A stretch of 52,962 bases of DNA, taken from contig CALVYF010000006.1 in NCBI GenBank assembly GCA_944372055.1, positions 1 through 52,962 of the forward strand, written 5' to 3'. This stretch comes from an uncultured Bacilli bacterium (GTDB lineage Bacteria; Bacillota_I; Bacilli_A; RF39; UBA660). Made by a program: the position numbers and the translations under genes. Shown here piece by piece: positions 18,077-27,546 of the stretch; the first letter of the stretch is position 1; each line of letters begins with the position of its first letter. The notes beneath the pieces are model-generated. The model saw nothing but the letters and a program-made list of their open reading frames with translations, was not told the origin of the DNA and ran no database searches.

Positions 18077-20392
18077 ATGAATGCTTGGTTAAAAAAGAAT
18101 TTCAATACATTATTAATTATTTTTATTTTATTGCAACCAATATTAGATTTAATTACCGGATTTGGAATCCATATATGGAAAATGGATATAACAATAGGAA
18201 TTATTATTAGAATGATATTTCTATTAGTTATTTTATATAGTGTGATGTTTGTCTACAAGAAAAAACAAAATTGGCTATATTATGGAATACTAATTGTTTA
18301 CGGACTCCTTTATGTATTAGGAATAATATTATTTAAAGATGGAGTAGGGCTATTCTCTGAAATACAAGGATTATGCCGAGTATTCTATTTTCCAGTATTA
18401 CTAATTGCTTTATATAGTATAAAAGATAAAATTAAAATTAGTAAAATGACTTTAATGGTAGTATTAGTTACATATTTAGTATGTATATTAGTACCAAATT
18501 GTCTAAATTTAGGTTTTGAAACTTACGAGATAACAAAAGCAGGAACCTTAGGATTCTTTAATTCAGCAAATGAAATTAGTGGTATCATTTCACTACTTAC
18601 ACCAATTATGATTTTAATATTTGTAAGCAGTAAAAAAATAATACCAGCAGTTATCATTTCGTGTATATATTTGTATGTAATTTTAACAATCGGTACGAAA
18701 ACGCCACTATTATCGTTAGGAATTACTATATTCTTTACTTATTTATGGTTTATTTATAATGCAGTAAAAGTAAAAAAATATAAAAGAATTGGAATTAGTT
18801 TAATAGCTTTAGTCTTATTTACAACAGCTTTAATCTTAATTTTACCAAAAACTACATTCTATAAAAATATTGAAACCCATCTAAATTATCTAAAACTAGA
18901 TAACGTAACAGAAGTGTTTGAAGATGAAAAATTAGTAGATCACTTTATCTTTAGTTCTAGACTAAAATTCATGAAGGAAAGACAACAAGATTATATGGAT
19001 GGAAATATTTATCAAAAACTATTTGGCATAGGATACCTAAATAATCAAAAAGAAGCAAAAGCTGTAGAAATGGATTATTTTGATATTTATTACAATCATG
19101 GAATAATAGGATTTATATTATTCTTTGGAATATATGGATATTTCTTCTACTTAATCATGAAAGAAAGACGAAAATTAGATTTTGAACAGTATATGCTATA
19201 CATCAGTATTTTACTAAGTATCTTTCTATCATTCTTCACTGGCCATATCATAACAGCACCAGCAGTCAGTATTTTAGTAACAGTCCTACTTTTAATGCTA
19301 GTAAAACAAAAGAAAAAAAGATTACTATTTACTGCTCATAGCTTAAATGTAGGAGGAATAGAAACTGCTTTAATAAATTTAGTAAATAGAATTAATTTGG
19401 AAAAATATCAAGTAGATATTTTATTAGAAAAAAAAGAAGGCATTTTCTTAGATAAAGTAAAAGAGGAGATTACAGTAAGAGAATTTAAAGTTTATAATAA
19501 TAAAAATGTAATCATAAGAAAAATATTAAACTTATCTAAACGATTAATTTATACAGCAACAGATTATCATACTTATGACTTTAGCTGCTGCTACGCTACA
19601 TACAGTTTAAGTGGAAGCAAACTATCTAAAATAGCATCAGTAAATAACAGTATATATATTCATAGTAATTATGAACATCTATATACAAAAGAAAAAGATT
19701 TTAGAGAATTTTTTGATAATCGAGATATAAGAAACTTCAAACATATTATCTTTGTATCTAATCAAGCTAAAGATTCATTCTTAAAGTATTATAAGGAAGA
19801 AGAAACAAAATGCTTAGTACTAAATAACTTTATTAATACAAAAGAAATAGAAGAAAAGAAAAAAGTAAAAATAGAAGAAAAAAAACCAAAAGATAAAACA
19901 TTATTTATGTTTATAGGTAGATTAGATGACACTTCTAAAAAGTTAGGAAGAGCAATTCATCTAATAAAAGAAATAAAGAAAGCAGAGTTATGGATTATAG
20001 GCGATGGAAAAGATAAAGATAAATATCAAGAAATGGTAAAAAAAGAAAAACTAGAAAATAGAATAAAGTTTTTAGGAGCAAAAAAGAATCCTTTTCCATA
20101 TATGAATATAGCAGACTATATTATCCTAACATCTGATTATGAAGGATTCCCTGTAACTTATTTAGAAGCAATAACTCTACATAAACCATTAATAACAACA
20201 ATAGATGTAAGTGATGATAAACTGGATATTGGAAAAGACTATGCATTTATCATTTCAAAAGATCAACAAGAAATGGTAAACCAAGTAAAAGAGATTTTAA
20301 AAGAAAATAAAAAGCCAAAGAAAATTGATGTTGAAAAACTACAATCTACCAGAATAGATGACTTTGAAAAATTATTTGACGGGGTGATATAA
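18077..20392 (+). CDS. O-antigen ligase/polymerase-like membrane domain fused to GT4 glycosyltransferase
   Basis: 771 residues. Residues 1 to about 410 form a polytopic domain of about 11 helices with a large extracellular loop (about 265-345), laid out like Wzy/WaaL O-antigen polymerases and ligases. From about residue 414 (LLFTAHSLNVGGIETALINL) it is a GT-B glycosyltransferase with the acceptor-side GGIETA loop and a C-terminal donor-site motif near DYEGFPVTYLEA. In the family the first half joins undecaprenyl-linked glycans outside the cell and the second adds a sugar inside. No frameshift is seen between the halves; the fusion is continuous. It opens the polysaccharide locus and overlaps the next start by 1 bp. 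Start ATG 18077 has a GAAAGGTG binding site. Confidence 0.8.
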   Translation: MNAWLKKNFNTLLIIFILLQPILDLITGFGIHIWKMDITIGIIIRMIFLLVILYSVMFVYKKKQNWLYYGILIVYGLLYVLGIILFKDGVGLFSEIQGLCRVFYFPVLLIALYSIKDKIKISKMTLMVVLVTYLVCILVPNCLNLGFETYEITKAGTLGFFNSANEISGIISLLTPIMILIFVSSKKIIPAVIISCIYLYVILTIGTKTPLLSLGITIFFTYLWFIYNAVKVKKYKRIGISLIALVLFTTALILILPKTTFYKNIETHLNYLKLDNVTEVFEDEKLVDHFIFSSRLKFMKERQQDYMDGNIYQKLFGIGYLNNQKEAKAVEMDYFDIYYNHGIIGFILFFGIYGYFFYLIMKERRKLDFEQYMLYISILLSIFLSFFTGHIITAPAVSILVTVLLLMLVKQKKKRLLFTAHSLNVGGIETALINLVNRINLEKYQVDILLEKKEGIFLDKVKEEITVREFKVYNNKNVIIRKILNLSKRLIYTATDYHTYDFSCCYATYSLSGSKLSKIASVNNSIYIHSNYEHLYTKEKDFREFFDNRDIRNFKHIIFVSNQAKDSFLKYYKEEETKCLVLNNFINTKEIEEKKKVKIEEKKPKDKTLFMFIGRLDDTSKKLGRAIHLIKEIKKAELWIIGDGKDKDKYQEMVKKEKLENRIKFLGAKKNPFPYMNIADYIILTSDYEGFPVTYLEAITLHKPLITTIDVSDDKLDIGKDYAFIISKDQQEMVNQVKEILKENKKPKKIDVEKLQSTRIDDFEKLFDGVI

Positions 20393-21300
20393 TGCCAAAA
20401 TTTAGTATTGTAATACCAGTTCATAATGTTGAAAAATATTTAAAAAGAACTTTAGATAGTGTGTTTAATCAAACATATCAAGACTTTGAAGTGATTGTAG
20501 TAAATGATGGTTGCACAGATAAAAGTATGGAAATTGCTAAAAAATACAAAACAAAGATAATAGACCATAAACAAGTAGGAGTAAGTGAAGCCAGAAACAT
20601 AGGAGAAAAAGAGGCAAAAGGAGAATACTTACTCTTCTTGGATAGTGATGATTACTGGGATAAAGAACTGTTGGAAAAGATAAACGATAACTTAGATAAT
20701 AAGCCGGATTTAGTAAGGTTCCAAGTAAGAACAGTACAAGATACAGGAGAAGAAATGGATTACCCTGAAGTAGAATTTACAGGATTAAAGGGTGTAGAGG
20801 CATTTAATAAGATTGTAAACTTTCATTTTATAGAGAGTATATGGTGTTATGCTATTAAAAGGGAGTTTTATGAACATGCAAAATTTAAATTTAAAAAAGA
20901 TATGATACATGAGGACTTTGGATTAACACCACTAATTGTAATAAAAGCCAGTAAGGTAAACTCAATATCGTATATAGGATATAATTATTATAGAAGATCC
21001 GGAAGCATCATGAATACACCAGACTATAGTTGGACACAAAAAAAAGTGCATGATTTCTATTATCACTATAATTATTTAAGAAAAGAAATAGAAAAAGTAA
21101 AAGGGGACACATCAATATTTAAAAGTTATATAGCGAATAGTATGTTAAAAAAAATATGTGAATTAAATAAAGAGGATTATAAAAAGTATAAAAAAAGAGT
21201 AAAAAAGGACAAAGTAGCAACAGATTTATTAACAGATACATTACCAAGAAAAATAAAAAAGGTAATAGTATCTATAAGTCCAAGGTTATATTATAAATAG
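20392..21300 (+). CDS. family 2 glycosyltransferase
   Basis: 302 residues. N-terminal GT-A domain: FSIVIPVHNVEKYLKRTLDS, then VVNDGCTDKS, and the DxD-type LFLDSDDYWD, all typical of GT2 enzymes such as EpsH/CpsJ. No membrane helix. It transfers a sugar from a nucleotide donor to a lipid-linked acceptor in the cytoplasm; sugar unknown. The start overlaps the polymerase-GT4 stop (ATAATG). Confidence 0.88.
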   Translation: MPKFSIVIPVHNVEKYLKRTLDSVFNQTYQDFEVIVVNDGCTDKSMEIAKKYKTKIIDHKQVGVSEARNIGEKEAKGEYLLFLDSDDYWDKELLEKINDNLDNKPDLVRFQVRTVQDTGEEMDYPEVEFTGLKGVEAFNKIVNFHFIESIWCYAIKREFYEHAKFKFKKDMIHEDFGLTPLIVIKASKVNSISYIGYNYYRRSGSIMNTPDYSWTQKKVHDFYYHYNYLRKEIEKVKGDTSIFKSYIANSMLKKICELNKEDYKKYKKRVKKDKVATDLLTDTLPRKIKKVIVSISPRLYYK

Positions 21301-21315
21301 AAGTAGAGGTGTCTT

Positions 21316-22311
21316 ATGAAAAAGGAAAATAAAAAAGAAGTAAAAGTAACAAATGAAAAGAAAGAAAAAATATCTATTATAGTTCCATGCTATAACGAAC
21401 AAGAATCATTGCCAATTTTTTATGAGGAAATCACAAAGATTGCCAAAGAAATGAAAAACCAAGAATTTGAATTTTTGTTTATCAATGATGGTAGTAAAGA
21501 TAATACTTTAAAAATATTAAAAGATTTAGCCAAAAAAGATGATAGGGTAAGATTTATATCTTTCTCTAGAAACTTCGGAAAAGAAGGGGGAATGTATGCC
21601 GGTCTAGAAAATGCAACGGGTGATTATGTCGCAATTATGGATGCCGATATGCAAGACCCACCATCAATGATTAAAACAATGTATCAAGATATTAAAGAAG
21701 AGGGATTTGATTGTGTCGCATTATGCAGTCCTAGTCATAAAGGTTATGGTATCGTACGAAAGTTCTTTACTAATTGTTGGTATAAATTAATCGGTAAAAT
21801 ATCATCAACTCCACAAGTGCCAGGAGCAAGAGATTTCCGTTTAATGAAAAGAAAAATGGTAGATGCTATCGTAAATATGAAAGAATATAATAGATATTCA
21901 AAAGGAATATTTAGCTTCGTAGGATTTAATACAAAATGGATAGAATATGAAGCACCAGATAGAGTAGCAGGAACATCTAAATTTAATTTCTGGAAGTTAT
22001 TTAAATATGCTCTAGAAGGAATATTAGCATTCTCAACTACACCATTAGTAATGGCTGCAATCATCGGATTGATTTTCTGTTTAATCGCTTTTATCGCAAT
22101 CATTGTAATTATTATAAAAACATTAGCCTTTGGAGACCCAGTAGGAGGATGGCCATCACTTGCATGTATGATAATGTTTGTTAGTGGAGTACAATTATTC
22201 TTCTTAGGAATATTTGGAATGTATATGTCAAAACTATATCTAGAAGTAAAGAAAAGACCAATCTATATTCCATCTGAAACAGAAAAAGATGTAAAGGAAG
22301 AAGAAAAATAA
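21316..22311 (+). CDS. GtrB/DPM1-type polyprenyl-phosphate glycosyltransferase
   Basis: 331 residues. A charged N-terminus (1-15) is followed by a GT2 domain (about 17-235) with ISIIVPCYNEQESLPIFYEE, FINDGSKDNT and the MDADMQDPPS motif of the DPM1/GtrB group, then two membrane helices (about 245-275 and 283-308) joined by a short loop. Family members put a hexose on undecaprenyl phosphate, making donors for GT-C enzymes that work outside. That fits the several GT-C-like membrane proteins at 23281, 24672 and 27536. Ends in a Lys/Glu tail. Confidence 0.88.
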   Translation: MKKENKKEVKVTNEKKEKISIIVPCYNEQESLPIFYEEITKIAKEMKNQEFEFLFINDGSKDNTLKILKDLAKKDDRVRFISFSRNFGKEGGMYAGLENATGDYVAIMDADMQDPPSMIKTMYQDIKEEGFDCVALCSPSHKGYGIVRKFFTNCWYKLIGKISSTPQVPGARDFRLMKRKMVDAIVNMKEYNRYSKGIFSFVGFNTKWIEYEAPDRVAGTSKFNFWKLFKYALEGILAFSTTPLVMAAIIGLIFCLIAFIAIIVIIIKTLAFGDPVGGWPSLACMIMFVSGVQLFFLGIFGMYMSKLYLEVKKRPIYIPSETEKDVKEEEK

Positions 22312-22312
22312 T

Positions 22313-23263
22313 ATGATAGATATCAGTATTATTGTACCAATATATAATGCCGAGAGATATTTAAATAGATGTATAAAATCATTAATTAATCAAACAAAAG
22401 AAAACATAGAATTCATTTTAGTAAATGATGGATCAACAGACTCCTCTGAGGAAATAATAAAAAGTTATAAAGATAAAAGAATCAAATACTTTAAAAATAA
22501 AAATCAAGGTATTGGAAAAACTAGAAATTTTGGGATGAAAAAAGCAACAGGAAAATATATTATGTTCTTAGACAGTGATGATTATCTAGCAACCAATGCA
22601 TGTGAAGAATTATTTAATAAAGCAGAAAAAGATAACTTAGACTTAGTAATAAATAATTTTTATAGAGTAGAAGAAGAAACAGAAAAGAAAGTTGAAGTAA
22701 TTATTCCAGAATTTAAGAATACTACTTTAAAAGAAAATAAAAGGTTATTACTAGATGTTAACTTGGCCCCATGGAATAAACTATATAAAAGTGAGCTTCT
22801 AAAGGAAAATAAAATACAGTTTGTAGAAGATTTAAAATATGAAGATGCTCCATTTGTAGTAGAAGCTATGGATAAAGCTAAAAAAATAGGCTACATAAAA
22901 AAATTCTTAAATTATTATGTAATCCATAAAAATAGTGAAACAACAGTTAGAGATGAAAAAATATTTGATATTATAGAAATTGTTGATAAAATGAGAAAGT
23001 ATTTTTCTAAAAGAAAAGAATTCACAGAAACTGTGGATAAACTATCTGTAAGAATACTAACTAACTATACAATCCAACAAAGAGTGCAACAGGACAAAGA
23101 AGTAGGAATGCAATTTATTGATAGAGCTTTCCAATATATGAAAGAAAACATATCAGATTATAAAGATAACAAATATTATGAAAATAGAGGCTTTTTGCGA
23201 AGAACGATTGAAAAAAATCAATTCTTAACAAAGGTTTATTGCAAACATTACAAAAGCAGATAA
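22313..23263 (+). CDS. family 2 glycosyltransferase
   Basis: 316 residues. GT2 motifs ISIIVPIYNAERYLNRCIKS, LVNDGSTDSSEE and MFLDSDDYL. The acceptor half contains LAPWNKLYKSELL, common in EpsH/WcaA-like enzymes. Cytoplasmic. It starts 1 bp after the upstream GtrB-like gene, so it is certainly in the same operon. Specificity cannot be read. Confidence 0.88.
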   Translation: MIDISIIVPIYNAERYLNRCIKSLINQTKENIEFILVNDGSTDSSEEIIKSYKDKRIKYFKNKNQGIGKTRNFGMKKATGKYIMFLDSDDYLATNACEELFNKAEKDNLDLVINNFYRVEEETEKKVEVIIPEFKNTTLKENKRLLLDVNLAPWNKLYKSELLKENKIQFVEDLKYEDAPFVVEAMDKAKKIGYIKKFLNYYVIHKNSETTVRDEKIFDIIEIVDKMRKYFSKRKEFTETVDKLSVRILTNYTIQQRVQQDKEVGMQFIDRAFQYMKENISDYKDNKYYENRGFLRRTIEKNQFLTKVYCKHYKSR

Positions 23264-23280
23264 AGAATAGAGGTACTAGT

Positions 23281-24609
23281 ATGATAAAAAAAATAAAAAA
23301 CATAAAATTATCAAAGAAACAGCAAACTATTATCATTTTAGCAGCAATATTTATCATGATGTTAGTATTAAATTTATTAACTCCATTATTAGCTGATGAT
23401 TATTCTTATGGGATAGGTCTAGATAAGACGAGAATCGACAGTATAATAGATATTATTAACTTTCAGGTAAATCATTATTTAACGTGGGGAGGAAGAACAG
23501 TTGCTCATACAATTGCACAATGCTTCCTTCTTTTCCCTAAATGGATTTTTAGTATTGCCAATACATTTATTTATGTTGCACTAATATATTTAATATATTT
23601 ACATGCAAAGGGAGATAATACCAAGGATAAACCTTTACTATTATTATTAATTCATCTTGCATTGTGGTATTTATTGCCAGTATTTGGCCAAACCTGCTTA
23701 TGGTTGGTTGGATCATGTAATTACCTTTGGACAACAGTAATTATTTTATTTTTATTATTGCAGTATAGAAAGGACAATAATAAAAACAACTCACTAAAAA
23801 AAGCAGTAGCGATATTCTTATTAGGAATACTAGCTGCTTGGACCAACGAAAACACTTCTGTTGGTTTGTTAGTAGTAATTATAGGATTATTAGTTATAAA
23901 GAAATTAAAACATCAAAAGTTAAAAAAGTGGGAAATTAGCGGATTAGCTGGTTCTATACTAGGCTTTTTAATTTTAATATTAGCTCCAGGTAATTTTGTT
24001 AGGTCTGAAAGCTTTGAAGATAATACATTTATATTGGTAAAGTTAATAAAACGAGTAATAGAAGATACAACAGCAATGCTTAATTATACTATGCCGCTAT
24101 TGATATTAGGAGTGATATTAATTACTATCTATATTTACAATAGAAAAAAAATCAAGTCCGAAGTATTCGTATATATTTTAGCAGGCTTCTTAACAACTTA
24201 TGCTATGGTTTTATCTCCAACATTTCCAGCAAGAGCATGGACAGGAGTGTTTGTTTTTTGGATAATCGCTTGCCTACAATTAATATACAATTTAGATGAT
24301 ATAAATAAAATATTTAATCCTATAATAACAGATACTATTATAATTTTATCGCTTTTTTATATAATCCCATTTATAAACACAACAAGAGATGTATTGAATT
24401 TAAATAGAGTTTGGACATCTAGAGTGGAATATATAGAAAAAGAAAAGTCCAAAGGAAACAAAGATATAGAAGTAGAAGCTTATTATAACGGTGGAAATCA
24501 CAGTCCTAATTATGATGTGGCTGACATTGGAAGCTCAAAAAAAGGATGGCCTAATGAAGATGTTGCACATTATTTTAATATTAAATCAATCAAATCAATT
24601 AGCGAATAA
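23281..24609 (+). CDS. DUF6056-type polytopic membrane protein, probable GT-C
   Basis: 442 residues from ATG 23281, preceded by AGAGG at 23268-23272; the longer frame from 23239 would overlap the GT2 gene without a ribosome binding site. Around ten membrane helices. LTPLLADDYSYGIG and WGGRTVAHTIAQCF near the N-terminus are typical of the DUF6056 membrane family; ADDY sits on an external loop like the catalytic Asp of GT-C enzymes. A role in adding sugars to an exported polymer is likely but not proved. Confidence 0.75.
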   Translation: MIKKIKNIKLSKKQQTIIILAAIFIMMLVLNLLTPLLADDYSYGIGLDKTRIDSIIDIINFQVNHYLTWGGRTVAHTIAQCFLLFPKWIFSIANTFIYVALIYLIYLHAKGDNTKDKPLLLLLIHLALWYLLPVFGQTCLWLVGSCNYLWTTVIILFLLLQYRKDNNKNNSLKKAVAIFLLGILAAWTNENTSVGLLVVIIGLLVIKKLKHQKLKKWEISGLAGSILGFLILILAPGNFVRSESFEDNTFILVKLIKRVIEDTTAMLNYTMPLLILGVILITIYIYNRKKIKSEVFVYILAGFLTTYAMVLSPTFPARAWTGVFVFWIIACLQLIYNLDDINKIFNPIITDTIIILSLFYIIPFINTTRDVLNLNRVWTSRVEYIEKEKSKGNKDIEVEAYYNGGNHSPNYDVADIGSSKKGWPNEDVAHYFNIKSIKSISE

Positions 24610-24638
24610 TTATGTAGATTAAAAATAGAAAGGTATCA

Positions 24639-24662
24639 ATGATAAACAACAAATATCATTGA
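24639..24662 (+). promoter_or_regulatory. possible 7-codon leader peptide in a hairpin
   Basis: A short frame MINNKYH* lies behind an AGAAAGG-like site. The stretch 24636-24662 forms a 9-bp stem (TCAATGATA with TATCATTGA, 9-nt loop) that ends within the GAGGTG binding site of the next gene. It may couple or modulate translation of the 24672 gene. Speculative. Confidence 0.3.
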
Positions 24663-24671
24663 GGTGAAAAA

Positions 24672-26429
24672 ATGAAAAAAAAGAAAAATAATAAAGATTG
24701 GAACAATATATGGAATGTATTTCAAGAATCATCACTTTTTTTATTAATAACAATTACACTAACATTAATTATAACCAATTTATTATTTGTTTTTAATATA
24801 ACAATTACCAAATTTCATTTACCAATTATATACATTCTTTCATCAATCAGTTATATAATTTGGAAGAGAAAGGAATGGAAGAAATCTATTGTTGTTATAT
24901 TAATTGCATCGATTGTATTTGTTGGATGTGCATACATTGCTACAGCAACATATGATGGAACTCCGGATGGTAACACGTATCATAAATTATCGGTAGGTGC
25001 TCTAAAAAATGGATGGAACCCACTTTATGAAAGTGTGGGGGATTTTAATAAAAAAGAAGGAAACCCATTTGATATTTATAAAGACAATGTAAACGTAAAT
25101 TGGGCAGATCACTATGCAAGGGGAACAGAAACATTCGGTGCAGTGGTTTATGCATTTAGTGGAAATATAGAAACAGGAAAAATGTTTAATCTATTGTGGA
25201 TTTATATAGGATTATTTATTATATTTGGATTGCTAAAACAAATGAATTTAAATACTTGGAAAAGTCTACTAGTAGCAATAATTCTAGCATTTAATCCTAT
25301 TATCTTAGTACAGATAGCTAACTATTATTTAGATGGTGTTTTAGCAATTAGTCTATTTATTATTATATTATGTTGTCTATTGCAATTTAAAAAGTTATCA
25401 AAAGAAGAAGAAAAAAACAACTATCTTATTTTAGCAATGTCAATTATATGGTGTTGCAATGCTAAATTTACTGGTCTAGCTTTTGCAGCAGTATTTTGTG
25501 GTATATATTATCTATACAAGCATATTAGAAACTACATAAGAAATAAAGATAGTTTTAAAAAAATATTTATTAAAGATACATTATTTTATATAGTTACCGT
25601 AATAATTGCTATTGTAGTGGTAGGAGGATCAACTTATACAAAAAATTTAATTGATCATGGGAATCCACTTTATCCATTATACGGAAAAGGTCATGTTGAT
25701 AATATGGTAATGATGGAAATTCCAAAATCATTACAAAAAGAAAATAGATTAACAATATTCTTAACAAGTATTTTTGCAAAAGGAGAAAATGTTTCGCCAA
25801 GTTACTCTAACGAAGGAAACGAACCGGATATAAAAATCCCATTAACTTTTTCTCAAAAAGAACTAGATAATTATTCTATACCAGATATTAGAATGGGTGG
25901 ATTTGGACCATTATTTAGTGCAATATTTATTCTAGGAATAATTGGCACCGTAATAATAGTTATAGAATATATTAGAAAAAAAGATTGGAACCAATTAATC
26001 CCTTATGGCATTACATTGGTATTGATTACGTGCTTAATTTTACTTTTAGATGGAGGATATTGGGCAAGGTATATACCATATTTCTACTTAGTTCCTGTAT
26101 TTGTATTAATTCATTACTTTCAAAAAGAATTTAAATTAAGTAAGGCTGCCAATATTTTTGCATTGATAATTGCTTTCATCTTCATAATAAATTCTGGTCT
26201 AATTTTAAGAACACAATATCACAGTATTACTAATAACAATTCATATGTTCAAATTAGATTAGATGAATTTCAAACATATGCAAAAGAAAACAAAAATAAA
26301 GAAATCTTAATTAATCTACAACATCATGGTATTCAAGGTGTGCAATATAATATTGATGATTTAGGAATTAAAAACTATAAATTAACAGATAAAAAACAGA
26401 AAAATGATGCTTATATGTTTACTTATTAA
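24672..26429 (+). CDS. polytopic membrane protein, GT-C-like
   Basis: 585 residues, about 11 or 12 helices. In the first external loop TATYDGTPDGNTYHKLSVGA and NGWNPLYES resemble the acidic catalytic loop of GT39/PMT-type enzymes that use polyprenyl-phosphate sugars. A short C-terminal soluble domain follows the last helix. A GtrB-like donor synthase is encoded at 21316. No named family is recognised with certainty; an alternative is a polymer-modifying or flippase role. Confidence 0.65.
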   Translation: MKKKKNNKDWNNIWNVFQESSLFLLITITLTLIITNLLFVFNITITKFHLPIIYILSSISYIIWKRKEWKKSIVVILIASIVFVGCAYIATATYDGTPDGNTYHKLSVGALKNGWNPLYESVGDFNKKEGNPFDIYKDNVNVNWADHYARGTETFGAVVYAFSGNIETGKMFNLLWIYIGLFIIFGLLKQMNLNTWKSLLVAIILAFNPIILVQIANYYLDGVLAISLFIIILCCLLQFKKLSKEEEKNNYLILAMSIIWCCNAKFTGLAFAAVFCGIYYLYKHIRNYIRNKDSFKKIFIKDTLFYIVTVIIAIVVVGGSTYTKNLIDHGNPLYPLYGKGHVDNMVMMEIPKSLQKENRLTIFLTSIFAKGENVSPSYSNEGNEPDIKIPLTFSQKELDNYSIPDIRMGGFGPLFSAIFILGIIGTVIIVIEYIRKKDWNQLIPYGITLVLITCLILLLDGGYWARYIPYFYLVPVFVLIHYFQKEFKLSKAANIFALIIAFIFIINSGLILRTQYHSITNNNSYVQIRLDEFQTYAKENKNKEILINLQHHGIQGVQYNIDDLGIKNYKLTDKKQKNDAYMFTY

Positions 26430-26448
26430 AATCCGAAGGAGGTAAAAG

Positions 26449-27546
26449 ATGAAAAAAGAAAGATTGCAATATTGTGATGCACTCAAGACAATTGCCATAT
26501 TTTTAATAGTAGCAATTCATGTTCTTGCCTTCTTCAGGGATACTTATGTTTCTACTAATAGATTATATTATACATTAATTACTTTTGTAGACGCTTTGAC
26601 TAGAGTGGGTGTTCCAATATTTTTTATGATTACAGGAACATTCATGCTTTCAAAAAAACGAGAAGAAAAATATTCGACATATTTATTAAAAAGATTACCA
26701 AAATTAGTGATACCTTTCTTTCTAATTTCTATTATTTATTATCTATATGAAAATAATAAAAATGGTATGACAGGCAGCTTACTAAACTTTTTGCAAGTAT
26801 TTACTTCATCTGGTGGAGTCAAATATCATTTTTGGTTTATGTATATTATTATAATGATATACATATTTATTCCATTTCTAAGAGTATTAGTACAGAATTT
26901 AAAGAAAAAAGAATTAAGAAATTTGATAATTATAATCTTTGTTTTAGGTAATGTTTTAAAAACAATTAATTACTATTTAGGAAATTATAATTATAATTTA
27001 TTTCGTGGCTTTTGTCTAAGTGATTTGGTAACATATATAAACTATGTTTTATTAGGATATTATTTATATACATATGAAGTTAATACAACTCTTAGAAAAA
27101 AAATTTATATATTAGGAATAATCTTTATTTTAATTCTACCATTTGCAGATATGCTATATATCGATAATGCTCGAAATGATGCTATGCTTACCTGTGTTTC
27201 TATTTTCCCATTTATTCCATCTATCGCATTTTATTTACTATTTAAGTATAATTATAATCAGTGGAAAGTACCAGCAATTATAACAAAAATAATTAATATA
27301 ATTGCTCCTGTCACTTTGTATATTTATCTACTTCATGTAATTATTATGGAAGTAGTCATGAAATTAATTAACAAATTTTGGTTTCCACAAAATATATTTG
27401 AAAATGCCATATATTACTTTGGTGTATATATAGTTACATTCGTTATAACAAGTATATTAGCTATCATATGCAATCGTACATATAATTTTTGTGAAACTAA
27501 GGTAAATGGAATAATCAAAAAGAAGGAGTCCGCAAATGAAAAATAA
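26449..27546 (+). CDS. acyltransferase family 3 membrane protein
   Basis: 365 residues with about ten helices. The opening LQYCDALKTIAIFLIVAIHV is the acyltransferase-3 signature with the catalytic His (H24 region), and GVPIFFMITGTFMLSKK is the next conserved block. Family members such as OafA acetylate sugars of surface polymers across the membrane. A clear GAAGGAGG site precedes it. It overlaps the next gene by 11 bp. Confidence 0.88.
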   Translation: MKKERLQYCDALKTIAIFLIVAIHVLAFFRDTYVSTNRLYYTLITFVDALTRVGVPIFFMITGTFMLSKKREEKYSTYLLKRLPKLVIPFFLISIIYYLYENNKNGMTGSLLNFLQVFTSSGGVKYHFWFMYIIIMIYIFIPFLRVLVQNLKKKELRNLIIIIFVLGNVLKTINYYLGNYNYNLFRGFCLSDLVTYINYVLLGYYLYTYEVNTTLRKKIYILGIIFILILPFADMLYIDNARNDAMLTCVSIFPFIPSIAFYLLFKYNYNQWKVPAIITKIINIIAPVTLYIYLLHVIIMEVVMKLINKFWFPQNIFENAIYYFGVYIVTFVITSILAIICNRTYNFCETKVNGIIKKKESANEK

